This document shows, one piece after another, positions 1-7,429 of a stretch of DNA of 16,063 bases. Source of the DNA: JBFHDX01 sp041584475 (GTDB taxonomy: Bacteria > Pseudomonadota > Alphaproteobacteria > UBA8366 > JADFVY01). The stretch lies in NCBI GenBank assembly GCA_041584475.1, contig JBFHDX010000086.1, forward strand, positions 1 to 16,063, read 5' to 3'. The notes under the pieces are model-generated. The model saw only the letters and a program-made list of their open reading frames with translations. It searched no databases and was not told the DNA's origin. Positions within the stretch are counted from its first letter, which is position 1; every line of letters starts with the position of its first letter. The translations under genes were made by a program, and so were the position numbers.

Positions 1-1
1 G

Positions 2-673
2 GCCGCCCTCGCGGGGTGCGGGCTTGACAACCTGCTCGTTTCGGTCAACGGCCCCGAGCTTCCGATTATGGACGGCAGTTCGGAGCCTTTCGTCTTCCTG
101 ATCGATTGTGCTGGCGTCGTCGCACAGGACGCGCCGCGCCGTTCCATTCGGGTCCTGAAGACCGTTTGCGTCGAGGACGGCGCCTCGACTGCATGCATTG
201 AACCGTGGCCGGGCAGCACGCTGAATATCGAACTCGATTTCGAGACCGCGGTCATCGGCCGCAAGTCGATATTCGTCGATCAACTCGCCGGCAGCTTTCG
301 CGAGGAGCTGAGCCGGGCGCGAACGTTCGGCTTCCTGCACGAGGTCGAGGCGCTGCAGGCCGCAGGGCTGGCCCGCGGCGGTTCACTCGAGAACGCGGTC
401 GTGATCAGCGGCGACACGGTCCTCAATGAGGACGGCTTGCGGTTCGATGACGAATGCGTGCGGCACAAGGCGCTCGACTGCGTCGGCGACCTGTATCTCG
501 CGGGAGCGCCGATCATCGGTCATTTCCATGGTGTCCGGCCCGGGCATGCGATCAACAACAGGCTGCTGCGGACCCTGTTCGCCGACCCGTCCGCCTGGGC
601 GCTCATCGACCTCGACGACGTAGCCGGAGAGTTCGCCGAAACGGCCGCCCGGCAGGAGGCTGCGCGCGCCTGA
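2..673 (+). CDS. lpxC: UDP-3-O-acyl-N-acetylglucosamine deacetylase, 3' part (LpxC)
   Basis: LpxC is the zinc-dependent deacetylase of the committed step in lipid A synthesis and acts in the cytoplasm. The reading frame is open from base 2, so the gene starts before the window; the visible part is 223 codons ending in TGA at 671-673, against about 300 residues for the family. Seen directly: the IMDGSSEPFVF segment just after the window start, the VRHKALD motif whose His (464-466) and Asp (476-478) match zinc ligands His238/Asp242 of E. coli LpxC, and GVRPGHAINN, whose His (545-547) matches catalytic His265. The remaining zinc ligand (His79) and the catalytic Glu78 would lie just before the window. 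An ATG at 68 is internal, not the start, because homologous sequence (ALAGCGLDN) precedes it in frame. The bamD-recN-ligA sequence downstream fits alphaproteobacteria. Confidence 0.95.
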   Translation, partial: AALAGCGLDNLLVSVNGPELPIMDGSSEPFVFLIDCAGVVAQDAPRRSIRVLKTVCVEDGASTACIEPWPGSTLNIELDFETAVIGRKSIFVDQLAGSFREELSRARTFGFLHEVEALQAAGLARGGSLENAVVISGDTVLNEDGLRFDDECVRHKALDCVGDLYLAGAPIIGHFHGVRPGHAINNRLLRTLFADPSAWALIDLDDVAGEFAETAARQEAARA

Positions 674-680
674 TCGGCTG

Positions 681-696
681 CCGGGCCGCGGCCCGG
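681..696. repeat. 16-bp perfect palindrome after lpxC
   Basis: The sequence CCGGGCCGCGGCCCGG is its own reverse complement and starts 8 nt after the lpxC stop. As RNA it could only form a short stem with a tight loop, and no U-run follows, so a classical intrinsic terminator is not supported. It may be a protein-binding site, or chance in G+C-rich DNA. Confidence 0.4.
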
Positions 697-712
697 ACCC
701 GCAGCTTGCCCT

Positions 713-740
713 TTGGCGGAAGGCACAGTCGGTGTATATA
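713..740 (+). promoter_or_regulatory. Candidate promoter for bamD (-35 TTGGCG, -10 TATATA)
   Basis: TTGGCG at 713-718 and TATATA at 735-740 are separated by 16 nt. Each matches the housekeeping sigma consensus at four of six positions. The TATATA run stands out in otherwise very G+C-rich DNA. Transcription would start near 746-748, inside the inverted repeat at 741-767, roughly 48 nt before the chosen bamD start. This would let bamD-recN-ligA be expressed separately from lpxC. It is a motif-only call. Confidence 0.35.
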
Positions 741-767
741 TGCGGCGCGGACCCGGTCCGCGCCGCA
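741..767. repeat. Perfect 13-bp inverted repeat with 1-nt centre in the bamD leader
   Basis: TGCGGCGCGGACC (741-753) is followed by a single C (754) and the exact reverse complement (755-767). It directly abuts the candidate -10 box at 735-740 and ends 27 nt before the bamD ATG. No T-run follows, so a terminator is unlikely. The position suits an operator overlapping the transcription start or a 5'-end RNA hairpin. The symmetry is directly seen; the role is inference. Confidence 0.5.
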
Positions 768-794
768 ATCGCATACAGGAGCACGGCGCCGGCA

Positions 795-1652
795 ATGACG
801 GTATCGACCCTCAGGACGTCAGACCCGTTTCGCAGGTCGCTGAGAACGCTGTCGGTCGCGCTGGGCATCCTGCTCGCGGCGTGCAGCGGCGCGGACGACG
901 AAATTCCGTACGTCGAACGTCCGGTCGAAGACATCTACAACAAGGCGATGGACGAGCTGGTCGCCGGACGCTACAAGCTGGCGGCGCAAACCTTCGACGA
1001 AGTCGAACGCCAGCACCCGTACTCCAAATGGGCGTCCAAGGCCCAGATCATGGCCGCCTACGCCTATTATCTGAGGGGCGATCACGACGACGCGATCAAC
1101 GCGCTCAATCGATTCATCGAGCTCCATCCGGGCAGTTCTGACACGGCTTACGCCTATTACCTGAAGGGGCTGAGCTATTACGAGCAGATCTCGGACGTGG
1201 AACGCGACCAGCGCATGACGCAGCAGGCGCTGACGACATTCACCGATCTCGTGCGCCGCTTCCCGGAGACCGCCTACGCCCGTGATGCACGCCTCAAGAT
1301 CGATCTCGCCCACGACCATCTGGCCGGCAAGGAAATGGATGTCGGGCGGTTCTATCTGCGCAAAGGTCACCACCTGGCGGCGATCGGGCGTTTCCGGACC
1401 GTGATCGACCAGTACGGCACGACCACGCACGTACCCGAAGCTTTGCACCGCCTGACCGAGGCCTATCTCGCCCTCGGCGTCATCGACGAGGCCCGGTTCA
1501 CGGCCGCCGTTCTCGGTCACAATTATCCGCATACCGACTGGTATCGCGACAGCTGGAACCTGCTCGCAGCGCAGGGGCTGCTCACGGCTTCGGAGCGGGG
1601 CACGGCGCTGACCGCCGACAGCCAGGTCACGGGCGCGAACAAAGAGAACTGA
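795..1652 (+). CDS. bamD: Outer membrane protein assembly factor BamD (ComL-type lipoprotein)
   Basis: BamD is the essential lipoprotein of the Bam complex, which inserts beta-barrel proteins into the outer membrane from the periplasm. The 285-residue product has a basic N-terminus, a hydrophobic segment and the lipobox LAAC with Cys30 as the lipidation site (codon 882-884). TPR-like helical pairs follow, typified by EDIYNKAMDELVAGRYKLAA and AYAYYLRGDHDDAINALNRF and recurring through about residue 240. AGGAG at 777-781 lies 13 nt before the ATG at 795. An in-frame GTG at 732 would add 21 residues encoded by the palindrome, giving an implausible extension before the signal peptide, so 795 is preferred. 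It lies 121 nt after lpxC and 6 nt before recN, the usual alphaproteobacterial order. Length and architecture fit the family. Confidence 0.93.
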   Translation: MTVSTLRTSDPFRRSLRTLSVALGILLAACSGADDEIPYVERPVEDIYNKAMDELVAGRYKLAAQTFDEVERQHPYSKWASKAQIMAAYAYYLRGDHDDAINALNRFIELHPGSSDTAYAYYLKGLSYYEQISDVERDQRMTQQALTTFTDLVRRFPETAYARDARLKIDLAHDHLAGKEMDVGRFYLRKGHHLAAIGRFRTVIDQYGTTTHVPEALHRLTEAYLALGVIDEARFTAAVLGHNYPHTDWYRDSWNLLAAQGLLTASERGTALTADSQVTGANKEN

Positions 1653-1658
1653 CGCCGC

Positions 1659-3338
1659 ATGCTTACGGCGTTGTCCATCCGGGACGTCGTGCTGATCGAT
1701 CGGCTCGACATCGACTTCGACCGAGGCCTTTGTGTGCTGACCGGTGAGACCGGCGCCGGCAAGTCCATCCTGCTGGACGCGCTGGGACTCGCGCTCGGCG
1801 CGCGCGCCGACAGCGGACTCGTCCGCCACGGCGCCGAGCAGGCGGTCGTATCGGCGGTCTTCGAGGTGCCCGCGAACCATCCGGCGCACGCCATCCTGGC
1901 CGGCCAAGGCCTGGACGATGCCGCCGCCGGCCTCGTCCTGCGACGTATCGTCGCCGCCGACGGGCGCAGCCGCGCCTTCGTGAACGATCAGCCGGCGAGC
2001 GTCGGATTGCTGCGCGAGATCGGCGGGACGCTCGTCGAGATTCAGGGACAGTTCGAGCCACGGGGTCTGATCGATCCGTCGACGCACCGGGTGCTGCTCG
2101 ACGATTTCGGCGGCCTGCAGGATGCGAAGGCCCAGGTCACCGAAGCATACCGGGCGTGGCGCGAGGCGGCACGGGTCCGCGAGGAGGCCGAGACCGACGC
2201 CGCCGATGCCGAGCGCGACCGCGAATTTCTCGAACATGCGGTCGAGGAGCTGACGCAGCTCGATCCGGCGGCGGGCGAGGAGACCAGGCTGGCGGAACAG
2301 CGCACCCGGTTGATGCATGCGGAAAAGCTGGTCGAGGCGATGAATGCCGCGGCTGCGGAAATCGCCGGCGCGCGGCCCGTGGAGGATGCCTTGCGCGCGG
2401 CCCAGCGCGCCCTTGCACGCGCCGCTGACAAGGCCGGCGGCGCCCTTGACGGCGCTCTCGCCGCACTCGATCGGGCCGCGCTCGAGACGGCGGAGGCACA
2501 GCGGGAGCTCGAGGCCGCGGCGGCGATGATCGAGCTCGACCAGGGCGGCCTCGAGTCCGTCGAGGAGCGCCTGTTCGCCTTGCGCGCGGTCGCGCGCAAG
2601 CACCAGGTGGAGGTCGACGATCTGCCGACGCTGCGCGATCGCCTGTCGGAACGGCTGGCGATGGCGCAGGATCGGTCGGGTGTCGCGGAGCGGTTGCGGC
2701 GCGCCGAGGCGGAAGCGCGGGAGGTATTCGCCGCGGCGGCGGAGCGGTTATCGGCTGGACGCCGGGAGGCGGCCGCCCGGCTCGACGACGCGGTCAACGC
2801 CGAACTTCCGCCGCTGCGGCTGGACAAGGCCCGGTTCGTGACGCAGCTCGAGCGCCAGCCCGAGGCGTCATGGACCTCGGACGGTCTCGATCGCATTGCG
2901 TTCCTGGTAGCCACCAATCCGGGAACGCCGGAAGGCCCGCTCAGCAAGGTGGCGTCCGGTGGCGAGCTGTCGCGCATCATGCTGGCGCTGAAGGTCGCCG
3001 CGGCGGAACCGTCCGGCGTCCCGACGCTGATCTTCGACGAGGTCGACGCGAATATCGGCGGCGCCACCGCCGACGCGGTCGGCGAGCGGCTGGCCCGGCT
3101 CGCGCGCGATGTCCAGGTTCTGGTGATTACCCATTCGCCGCAGGTCGCGGCGCGGGGAACCGATCATCTGCGCGTGGAAAAAGCTGCGGACGGCGGTGCG
3201 TCCGCGGTCACGCGGGTGCGCCGGCTGGATGCCGGCGAGCGCCGCGAGGAGGTCGCGCGCATGCTCTCGGGCGCTGCCATCACCGACGAGGCGCGCGCAC
3301 AGGCGGCGCGACTCATCGAGGGGGCCGCGGCGTCATGA
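1659..3338 (+). CDS. recN: DNA repair protein RecN
   Basis: RecN is a cytoplasmic SMC-like ATPase that works with RecA in double-strand-break repair. The 559-residue product is close to the usual length (about 550). Seen in order: Walker A GETGAGKS (residues 29-36), a Q-loop region VEIQGQFEPRGL, a long Ala/Glu/Arg-rich coiled-coil middle (about 165-385), the ABC signature beginning SGGELS (433-438), Walker B LIFDE (457-461) followed by DANIGG, and the H-loop ITHSPQVAARG. The ATG at 1659 starts 6 nt after the bamD stop and the N-terminus MLTALSIRDVVLIDRL aligns with the normal start of the family. Its TGA overlaps the ligA ATG, suggesting coupled translation. No strong Shine-Dalgarno is seen, which also fits coupling. 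Nothing is missing. Confidence 0.96.
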   Translation: MLTALSIRDVVLIDRLDIDFDRGLCVLTGETGAGKSILLDALGLALGARADSGLVRHGAEQAVVSAVFEVPANHPAHAILAGQGLDDAAAGLVLRRIVAADGRSRAFVNDQPASVGLLREIGGTLVEIQGQFEPRGLIDPSTHRVLLDDFGGLQDAKAQVTEAYRAWREAARVREEAETDAADAERDREFLEHAVEELTQLDPAAGEETRLAEQRTRLMHAEKLVEAMNAAAAEIAGARPVEDALRAAQRALARAADKAGGALDGALAALDRAALETAEAQRELEAAAAMIELDQGGLESVEERLFALRAVARKHQVEVDDLPTLRDRLSERLAMAQDRSGVAERLRRAEAEAREVFAAAAERLSAGRREAAARLDDAVNAELPPLRLDKARFVTQLERQPEASWTSDGLDRIAFLVATNPGTPEGPLSKVASGGELSRIMLALKVAAAEPSGVPTLIFDEVDANIGGATADAVGERLARLARDVQVLVITHSPQVAARGTDHLRVEKAADGGASAVTRVRRLDAGERREEVARMLSGAAITDEARAQAARLIEGAAAS

Positions 3339-5437
3339 CCGATGATCCCGCCAAGATCCCCGTTGACCGGCTGACCGAGGCGCAGGCGCGGGCTGAGCTT
3401 GCGCGCCTCGCGTCCGAGGTCAAGCACCACGACGTACTCTATTACCAGCAGGACGCGCCGGAAATCAGCGACGCGGCGTACGATGCGCTGCGCCAGCGGA
3501 ACGAGGCGATCGAAGGCCGTTTCCCTGCCCTGGTACGGCCCGACAGTCCGTCGAAGCGGGTCGGAGCGGCGCCGGCTCCGGGTTTCTCCAAGATCCGCCA
3601 CGCCGTGCCGATGCTGTCGTTGGGCAACGCCTTCGACGAGGAGGACGTGCGCGACTTCGTCGACGGCGTCAGGCGCTTCATCAAGGAGCTCAAGGACGAC
3701 CCCTCCCTCGTGCTCGAGACCGTCGCCGAGCCCAAGATCGACGGCCTGTCGGCGTCGCTGCGCTACGAGGACGGGTTGTTCGTTCAGGGTGCCACGCGCG
3801 GCGACGGTACGACGGGCGAAGACATCACGGCCAATCTGCGCACTCTCGAAGACGTGCCGAAACGGCTCGCCGGCAAGGGCTGGCCGGAGATTCTCGAGGT
3901 GCGCGGCGAAGTTTACATGCGGCGACGGGACTTCCTCGAGCTCAACCGCCGCCAGGAAGCTGCGGGAGAGAAGACCTTCGCCAATCCGCGCAACGCCGCC
4001 GCCGGCTCGCTGCGTCAGCTCGACCCGGCGGTGACGGCACGCCGGCCATTGAGCTTCTTCGCCTACAGCTGGGGCGAGCTCGTGGGGCCGCTGGCGGACA
4101 CGTACTGGGACATGCTGCAGCGCTTCCGGGATTGGGGTTTCAAGGTCAACCCGCTCGCCAGGCTGTGTCGCGGCGTCGAGGAATCGCTTGCGCTCTACGG
4201 CGAGATCGCGGCGCAACGCGCGACGCTGGATTACGACATCGACGGCGTCGTCTACAAGGTCAACCGGCTGGACTGGCAAGGGCGGCTCGGATTCGTCAGC
4301 CGCGCGCCGCGTTGGGCCATTGCGCACAAATTCCCGGCCGAGCAGGCCGAGACGCTGCTCGAGAAGATCGATGTCCAGGTCGGCCGCACCGGTGCCTTGA
4401 CTCCGGTCGCCCACCTCAAGCCGGTGACGGTGGGTGGGGTCGTCGTCGCCCGCGCGACGCTGCACAACGAAGACGAGATCGCCAGGAAGGACGTCCGTCC
4501 CGGCGACACGGTCATCATCCAACGTGCCGGCGACGTGATACCGCAGGTCGTCGGCGTCATTACGGACAAGCGGCCTAAGGGATCCAGGCGCTTCGCCTTT
4601 CCCGAGACGTGCCCCGCCTGCGGCAGCCTCGCCGTTCGCGAACCCGGCGAGGCCGTGCGGCGCTGCACCGGCGGCCTGATCTGCCCGGCGCAGGCGGTCG
4701 AGCGACTCAAGCACTTCGTGAGCCGCGACGCGTTCGACATCGAAGGGCTCGGCAAGAAGCACATCGAGGAGTTCTGGCGTGACGGGCTGATCAAGACCCC
4801 GGGGGACATCTTCCGACTGCACCGGCGGCAGGAGCAGATCGCGGCGCGCGAGGGCTGGGGCGACCAGTCGGCCCGCAATCTTGTCGACGCGATCGAGGCA
4901 CGCCGCGAGATCGGGCTCGACCGGTTCGTCAACGCGCTGGGCATCCGCCAGGTCGGACATACCACCTCGCGGCTGCTTGCCCGCGTCTACGGTTCGCTGG
5001 ACAACATGCGCACGGCGATGGAGGCGGCCGCAGCGAACGAAGAGGGGCCCGAATACGGCGAGCTCGTCGCCATCGATGGCGTCGGCCCCGCGGTCGCCGC
5101 CGACGTCGTCGGTTTCTTCCGCGAGGACCACAACCGCGAGATCCTCGATGACCTTGCGGGTGAGGTCAGCGTCACCGATTTCCGGGCACCGTCCACCGCC
5201 GGCTCGCCGGTTGCCGGCAAGACCGTGGTCTTCACCGGGACGCTCGAGACCATGACGCGCAGCGAGGCCAAGACGCGCGCCGAGACGCTGGGCGCGAAGG
5301 TCGCCGGCTCGGTCTCCGCGAAGACCGACTACGTGGTCGCGGGACCGGGTGCGGGCTCCAAGGCGAAGAAGGCGCAGGAACTAGGCGTTCCGATATTGAC
5401 CGAGGCGGATTGGCTGGCCCTAATTGGCCGCGCCTGA
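3335..5437 (+). CDS. ligA: NAD-dependent DNA ligase LigA
   Basis: LigA seals nicks with NAD as cofactor in replication and repair. The 700-residue product has all expected domains: the Ia domain (YYQQDAPEISDAAYD, about residues 35-50), adenylation domain with catalytic Lys134 in KIDG, the RGDGTTGEDIT and NPRNAAAGSLRQLDP motifs, DGVVYKVN, an OB fold around TGALTPVAHLKPVTVGG, a zinc finger with Cys426, Cys429, Cys444 and Cys450, helix-hairpin-helix repeats, and a C-terminal BRCT domain from about residue 625 to the end. The frame stays open upstream inside recN, but homology begins at the ATG at 3335, which overlaps the recN stop as ATGA; GAGGGG at 3318-3323 could serve as ribosome site. It is apparently the last housekeeping gene of the array; tcuA follows after 43 nt with no visible terminator. 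Confidence 0.97.
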   Translation: MTDDPAKIPVDRLTEAQARAELARLASEVKHHDVLYYQQDAPEISDAAYDALRQRNEAIEGRFPALVRPDSPSKRVGAAPAPGFSKIRHAVPMLSLGNAFDEEDVRDFVDGVRRFIKELKDDPSLVLETVAEPKIDGLSASLRYEDGLFVQGATRGDGTTGEDITANLRTLEDVPKRLAGKGWPEILEVRGEVYMRRRDFLELNRRQEAAGEKTFANPRNAAAGSLRQLDPAVTARRPLSFFAYSWGELVGPLADTYWDMLQRFRDWGFKVNPLARLCRGVEESLALYGEIAAQRATLDYDIDGVVYKVNRLDWQGRLGFVSRAPRWAIAHKFPAEQAETLLEKIDVQVGRTGALTPVAHLKPVTVGGVVVARATLHNEDEIARKDVRPGDTVIIQRAGDVIPQVVGVITDKRPKGSRRFAFPETCPACGSLAVREPGEAVRRCTGGLICPAQAVERLKHFVSRDAFDIEGLGKKHIEEFWRDGLIKTPGDIFRLHRRQEQIAAREGWGDQSARNLVDAIEARREIGLDRFVNALGIRQVGHTTSRLLARVYGSLDNMRTAMEAAAANEEGPEYGELVAIDGVGPAVAADVVGFFREDHNREILDDLAGEVSVTDFRAPSTAGSPVAGKTVVFTGTLETMTRSEAKTRAETLGAKVAGSVSAKTDYVVAGPGAGSKAKKAQELGVPILTEADWLALIGRA

Positions 5438-5470
5438 CATGGGAAGATTAAGCTGACAAGGACAACGGGC

Positions 5471-5475
5471 GGGAG
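5471..5475 (+). promoter_or_regulatory. Ribosome binding site of the TcuA-like gene
   Basis: GGGAG lies 5 nt before the ATG at 5481 and supports that start. It follows immediately on the short ligA spacer, so independent translation initiation is expected even if the transcript is shared with ligA. Confidence 0.6.
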
Positions 5476-5480
5476 CCGAC

Positions 5481-6977
5481 ATGCCACCGGATCGTTATGA
5501 CGTGATCGTCGTCGGCGCCGGCAACGCCGCGCTGTGCGCGGCGCTGGCGGCGCAGGAGGCAGGCGCCCGCGTACTCGTGCTGGAGCGTGCTCCCAAGGAG
5601 GAAAACGGCGGCAACAGCCGGTTCACCGCCGGGGCGATCCGGTTCGCCTATGACGGCATCGACGATCTCAAGGCGGTGATGCCCGACCTGTCCGAGCAGG
5701 AGATCGCCGGCACGGACTTCGGTACCTATACCGAGGACCAATTCTTCGACGACATGTTCCGTGTCACGCAGTACCGGTGCGACCCCGACATGGTGGAGCT
5801 GCTGGTGCGGCGCTCGCGCGAGACCATGGTCTGGATGCGCGAGAAGGGCGTCCGTTTCGTGCCGATCTACGGCCGGCAGGCGTTCAAGATCGACGGGCGG
5901 TTCAGGTTCTGGGGCGGGCTGACCGTCGAATCGCGCGGCGGCGGTCCCGGCCTCGTCGACGCGCTGACCGAGTCGGCGCTGCGCCACCAGATCACCATCC
6001 AGTACGACAGCCGCGCCGTCGAACTGATCTTCGACGGCCAGGCGGTGACCGGCGTGATGGTCCGTCGCGGCGGCGGCCGGCCGGAGGCGGTCGACGCCAA
6101 GGCGGTGATCCTCGCCGCCGGCGGATTCGAGGCCAATCCGGAAATGCGCACGCGCTATCTCGGACCCGGCTGGGAGATGGCCAAAGTGCGCGGCACCCGG
6201 TTCAATACCGGCGACGGCATCCGCATGGCCCTCGATATCGGCGCGGCCCCCTACGGCAACTGGTCCGGCTGTCATGCCGTCGGCTGGGAGCGCAATGCGC
6301 CTGAATTCGGCGATCTCGCGGTCGGAGACCAGTTCCAGAAACACTCCTACCCGTTCGGAATCATGGTCAACGCGACCGGCCGTCGGTTCGTCGACGAGGG
6401 CGCCGATTTCCGCAACTACACCTATGCAAAATACGGACGCGTGATCCTCGAACAGCCGGGCCAGTTCGCGTGGCAGGTCTTCGACGCGAAGGTCCAGCAC
6501 CTGCTGCGCGACGAGTATCGCATCCGCCAGATCACCAAGGCCTCGGCCGATACGCTCAAGGATCTGGCAGCGAAGCTCGAAGGCGTCGACGGCGACGCTT
6601 TCCTCCGCGAAATCGCGGCCTTCAACGCGGCCGTACGCACGGACGTCCCGTTCGATCCCACGGTCAAGGACGGGCGGCGGACCGAAGGCCTGGCGATCGA
6701 CAAGACCAACTGGGCCAACCGCATCGACGAACCGCCGTTCGAGGCGTATGCCGTCACCTGCGGGATCACCTTCACCTTCGGCGGGTTGCGCGTCGACACC
6801 AACGCCCAGGTCGTCGACTCCGACCTGCGTCCGATCCCGGGTCTGTACGCCGCCGGCGAACTCGTCGGCGGCATCTTCTATCACAACTATCCCGGCGGTA
6901 CCGGCCTGATGTCGGGATCGGTGTTCGGGCGGATCGCCGGCGCTGCGGCGGCACGGGTGGTCACCGGCGGCACTTAG
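5481..6977 (+). CDS. tcuA: FAD-dependent dehydrogenase, TcuA/CobZ type (probable tricarballylate dehydrogenase)
   Basis: The product (498 residues) belongs to the fumarate reductase/succinate dehydrogenase flavoprotein superfamily. It most resembles TcuA, which oxidises tricarballylate to cis-aconitate in Salmonella, and the N-terminal half of CobZ. Seen: an N-terminal FAD-binding Rossmann motif VVGAGNAALCAALAA (GAGNAA at 12-17), a strand-end acidic region VLVLERAP, GGNSRFTAGAIRF, the ILAAGGFEANPEMR segment, CGITFTFGG (Cys427-Gly435) and HNYPGGTGLMSG from His468. In classical fumarate reductases the corresponding GG segment is preceded by HHT, so the TFTFGG version argues against simple fumarate reductase. 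No cobalamin genes lie nearby, disfavouring a CobZ role. TcuB (electron-transfer partner) and TcuC (transporter) are absent from the window. Family is secure; the exact substrate is inference. Confidence 0.75.
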   Translation: MPPDRYDVIVVGAGNAALCAALAAQEAGARVLVLERAPKEENGGNSRFTAGAIRFAYDGIDDLKAVMPDLSEQEIAGTDFGTYTEDQFFDDMFRVTQYRCDPDMVELLVRRSRETMVWMREKGVRFVPIYGRQAFKIDGRFRFWGGLTVESRGGGPGLVDALTESALRHQITIQYDSRAVELIFDGQAVTGVMVRRGGGRPEAVDAKAVILAAGGFEANPEMRTRYLGPGWEMAKVRGTRFNTGDGIRMALDIGAAPYGNWSGCHAVGWERNAPEFGDLAVGDQFQKHSYPFGIMVNATGRRFVDEGADFRNYTYAKYGRVILEQPGQFAWQVFDAKVQHLLRDEYRIRQITKASADTLKDLAAKLEGVDGDAFLREIAAFNAAVRTDVPFDPTVKDGRRTEGLAIDKTNWANRIDEPPFEAYAVTCGITFTFGGLRVDTNAQVVDSDLRPIPGLYAAGELVGGIFYHNYPGGTGLMSGSVFGRIAGAAAARVVTGGT

Positions 6978-7429
6978 TACACAATACACTTGCGTGGAAT
7001 CGGCACCGGCCAGCTCAGCGGACCAAACGGATAATGCTTTAGCCGGCCCCGCGGTCCCCGCCCACCCGGAAATGGTCGATCGGACGCGGCAGCAGCGTTC
7101 GATGACGCGGCATGCCGAGCCGGCTGGCCGGCGCACGGATGGACGACCTGCCGTCGCCTGCAGGGGGATCCCGAGCCTACACCGCTGACGGCCCGCTTCT
7201 CCCCGTTCTCGGGTCTTCCGATGGCCGGCGCAGCGGCCGGACCGGGCATCGTGCCCGTCGCACGCTCGGTCGACGAGCCGCGGACACCGGACGCACGGCT
7301 CCAACTCGGGCCTTGATCCCCACCGTCTCATCCGCCACTTTCGTGCTGAGGCCGGGTCATCGGCTGGTGCTCGATTCCCCGGCCGGTTTCGTGAGAGTTT
7401 TCGATGTTCCGAGGGCATTGAGGCAGCCG
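6978..7429. other. 452-nt spacer without a recognisable gene
   Basis: The stretch between the TcuA-like and GalD-like genes has short open frames on both strands, but their translations are Arg/Pro/Gly-rich and low in complexity, as expected for non-coding G+C-rich DNA. The frame of the next gene is open back to about 7112, but that extension has no family resemblance. A locally A+T-richer patch follows the tcuA stop, with TACAC repeated at 6978-6982 and 6985-6989, and GATAAT at 7030-7035 resembles a -10 box without a convincing -35. An internal promoter or regulator site is possible but not demonstrated. Confidence 0.5.
7420..7423 (+). promoter_or_regulatory. Ribosome binding site that fixes the GalD/PrpF-like start
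   Basis: GAGG is placed 6 nt before the ATG at 7430. It favours this ATG over in-frame starts further upstream, agreeing with where family similarity begins (AIPCIFMRGGTSRG). Confidence 0.65.

Noticed and set aside
819..2603. 594-residue open frame on the minus strand opposite bamD and recN
   Set aside because: Arg/Gly/Leu-rich translation without recognisable motifs; the opposite strand encodes complete, motif-bearing BamD and RecN.
2870..3334. 155-residue N-terminal extension of LigA into recN
   Set aside because: It is the shifted frame of the conserved RecN C-terminal ATPase region; LigA similarity begins at 3335.
3164..5131. 655-residue open frame on the minus strand opposite ligA
   Set aside because: A by-product of high G+C content at the third codon position; LigA on the plus strand has every catalytic motif.
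5438..5480. Search for a terminator between ligA and the TcuA-like gene
   Set aside because: No inverted repeat or T-run was found in the 43-nt gap.
5448..7418. 656-residue open frame on the minus strand opposite the TcuA-like gene
   Set aside because: No domain pattern, and it runs into the gene-free spacer; the plus-strand flavoprotein is clear.
7112..7429. 106-residue N-terminal extension of the GalD/PrpF-like protein
   Set aside because: Low-complexity Arg/Pro/Gly-rich sequence before the conserved N-terminus, and a good ribosome site precedes the ATG at 7430.
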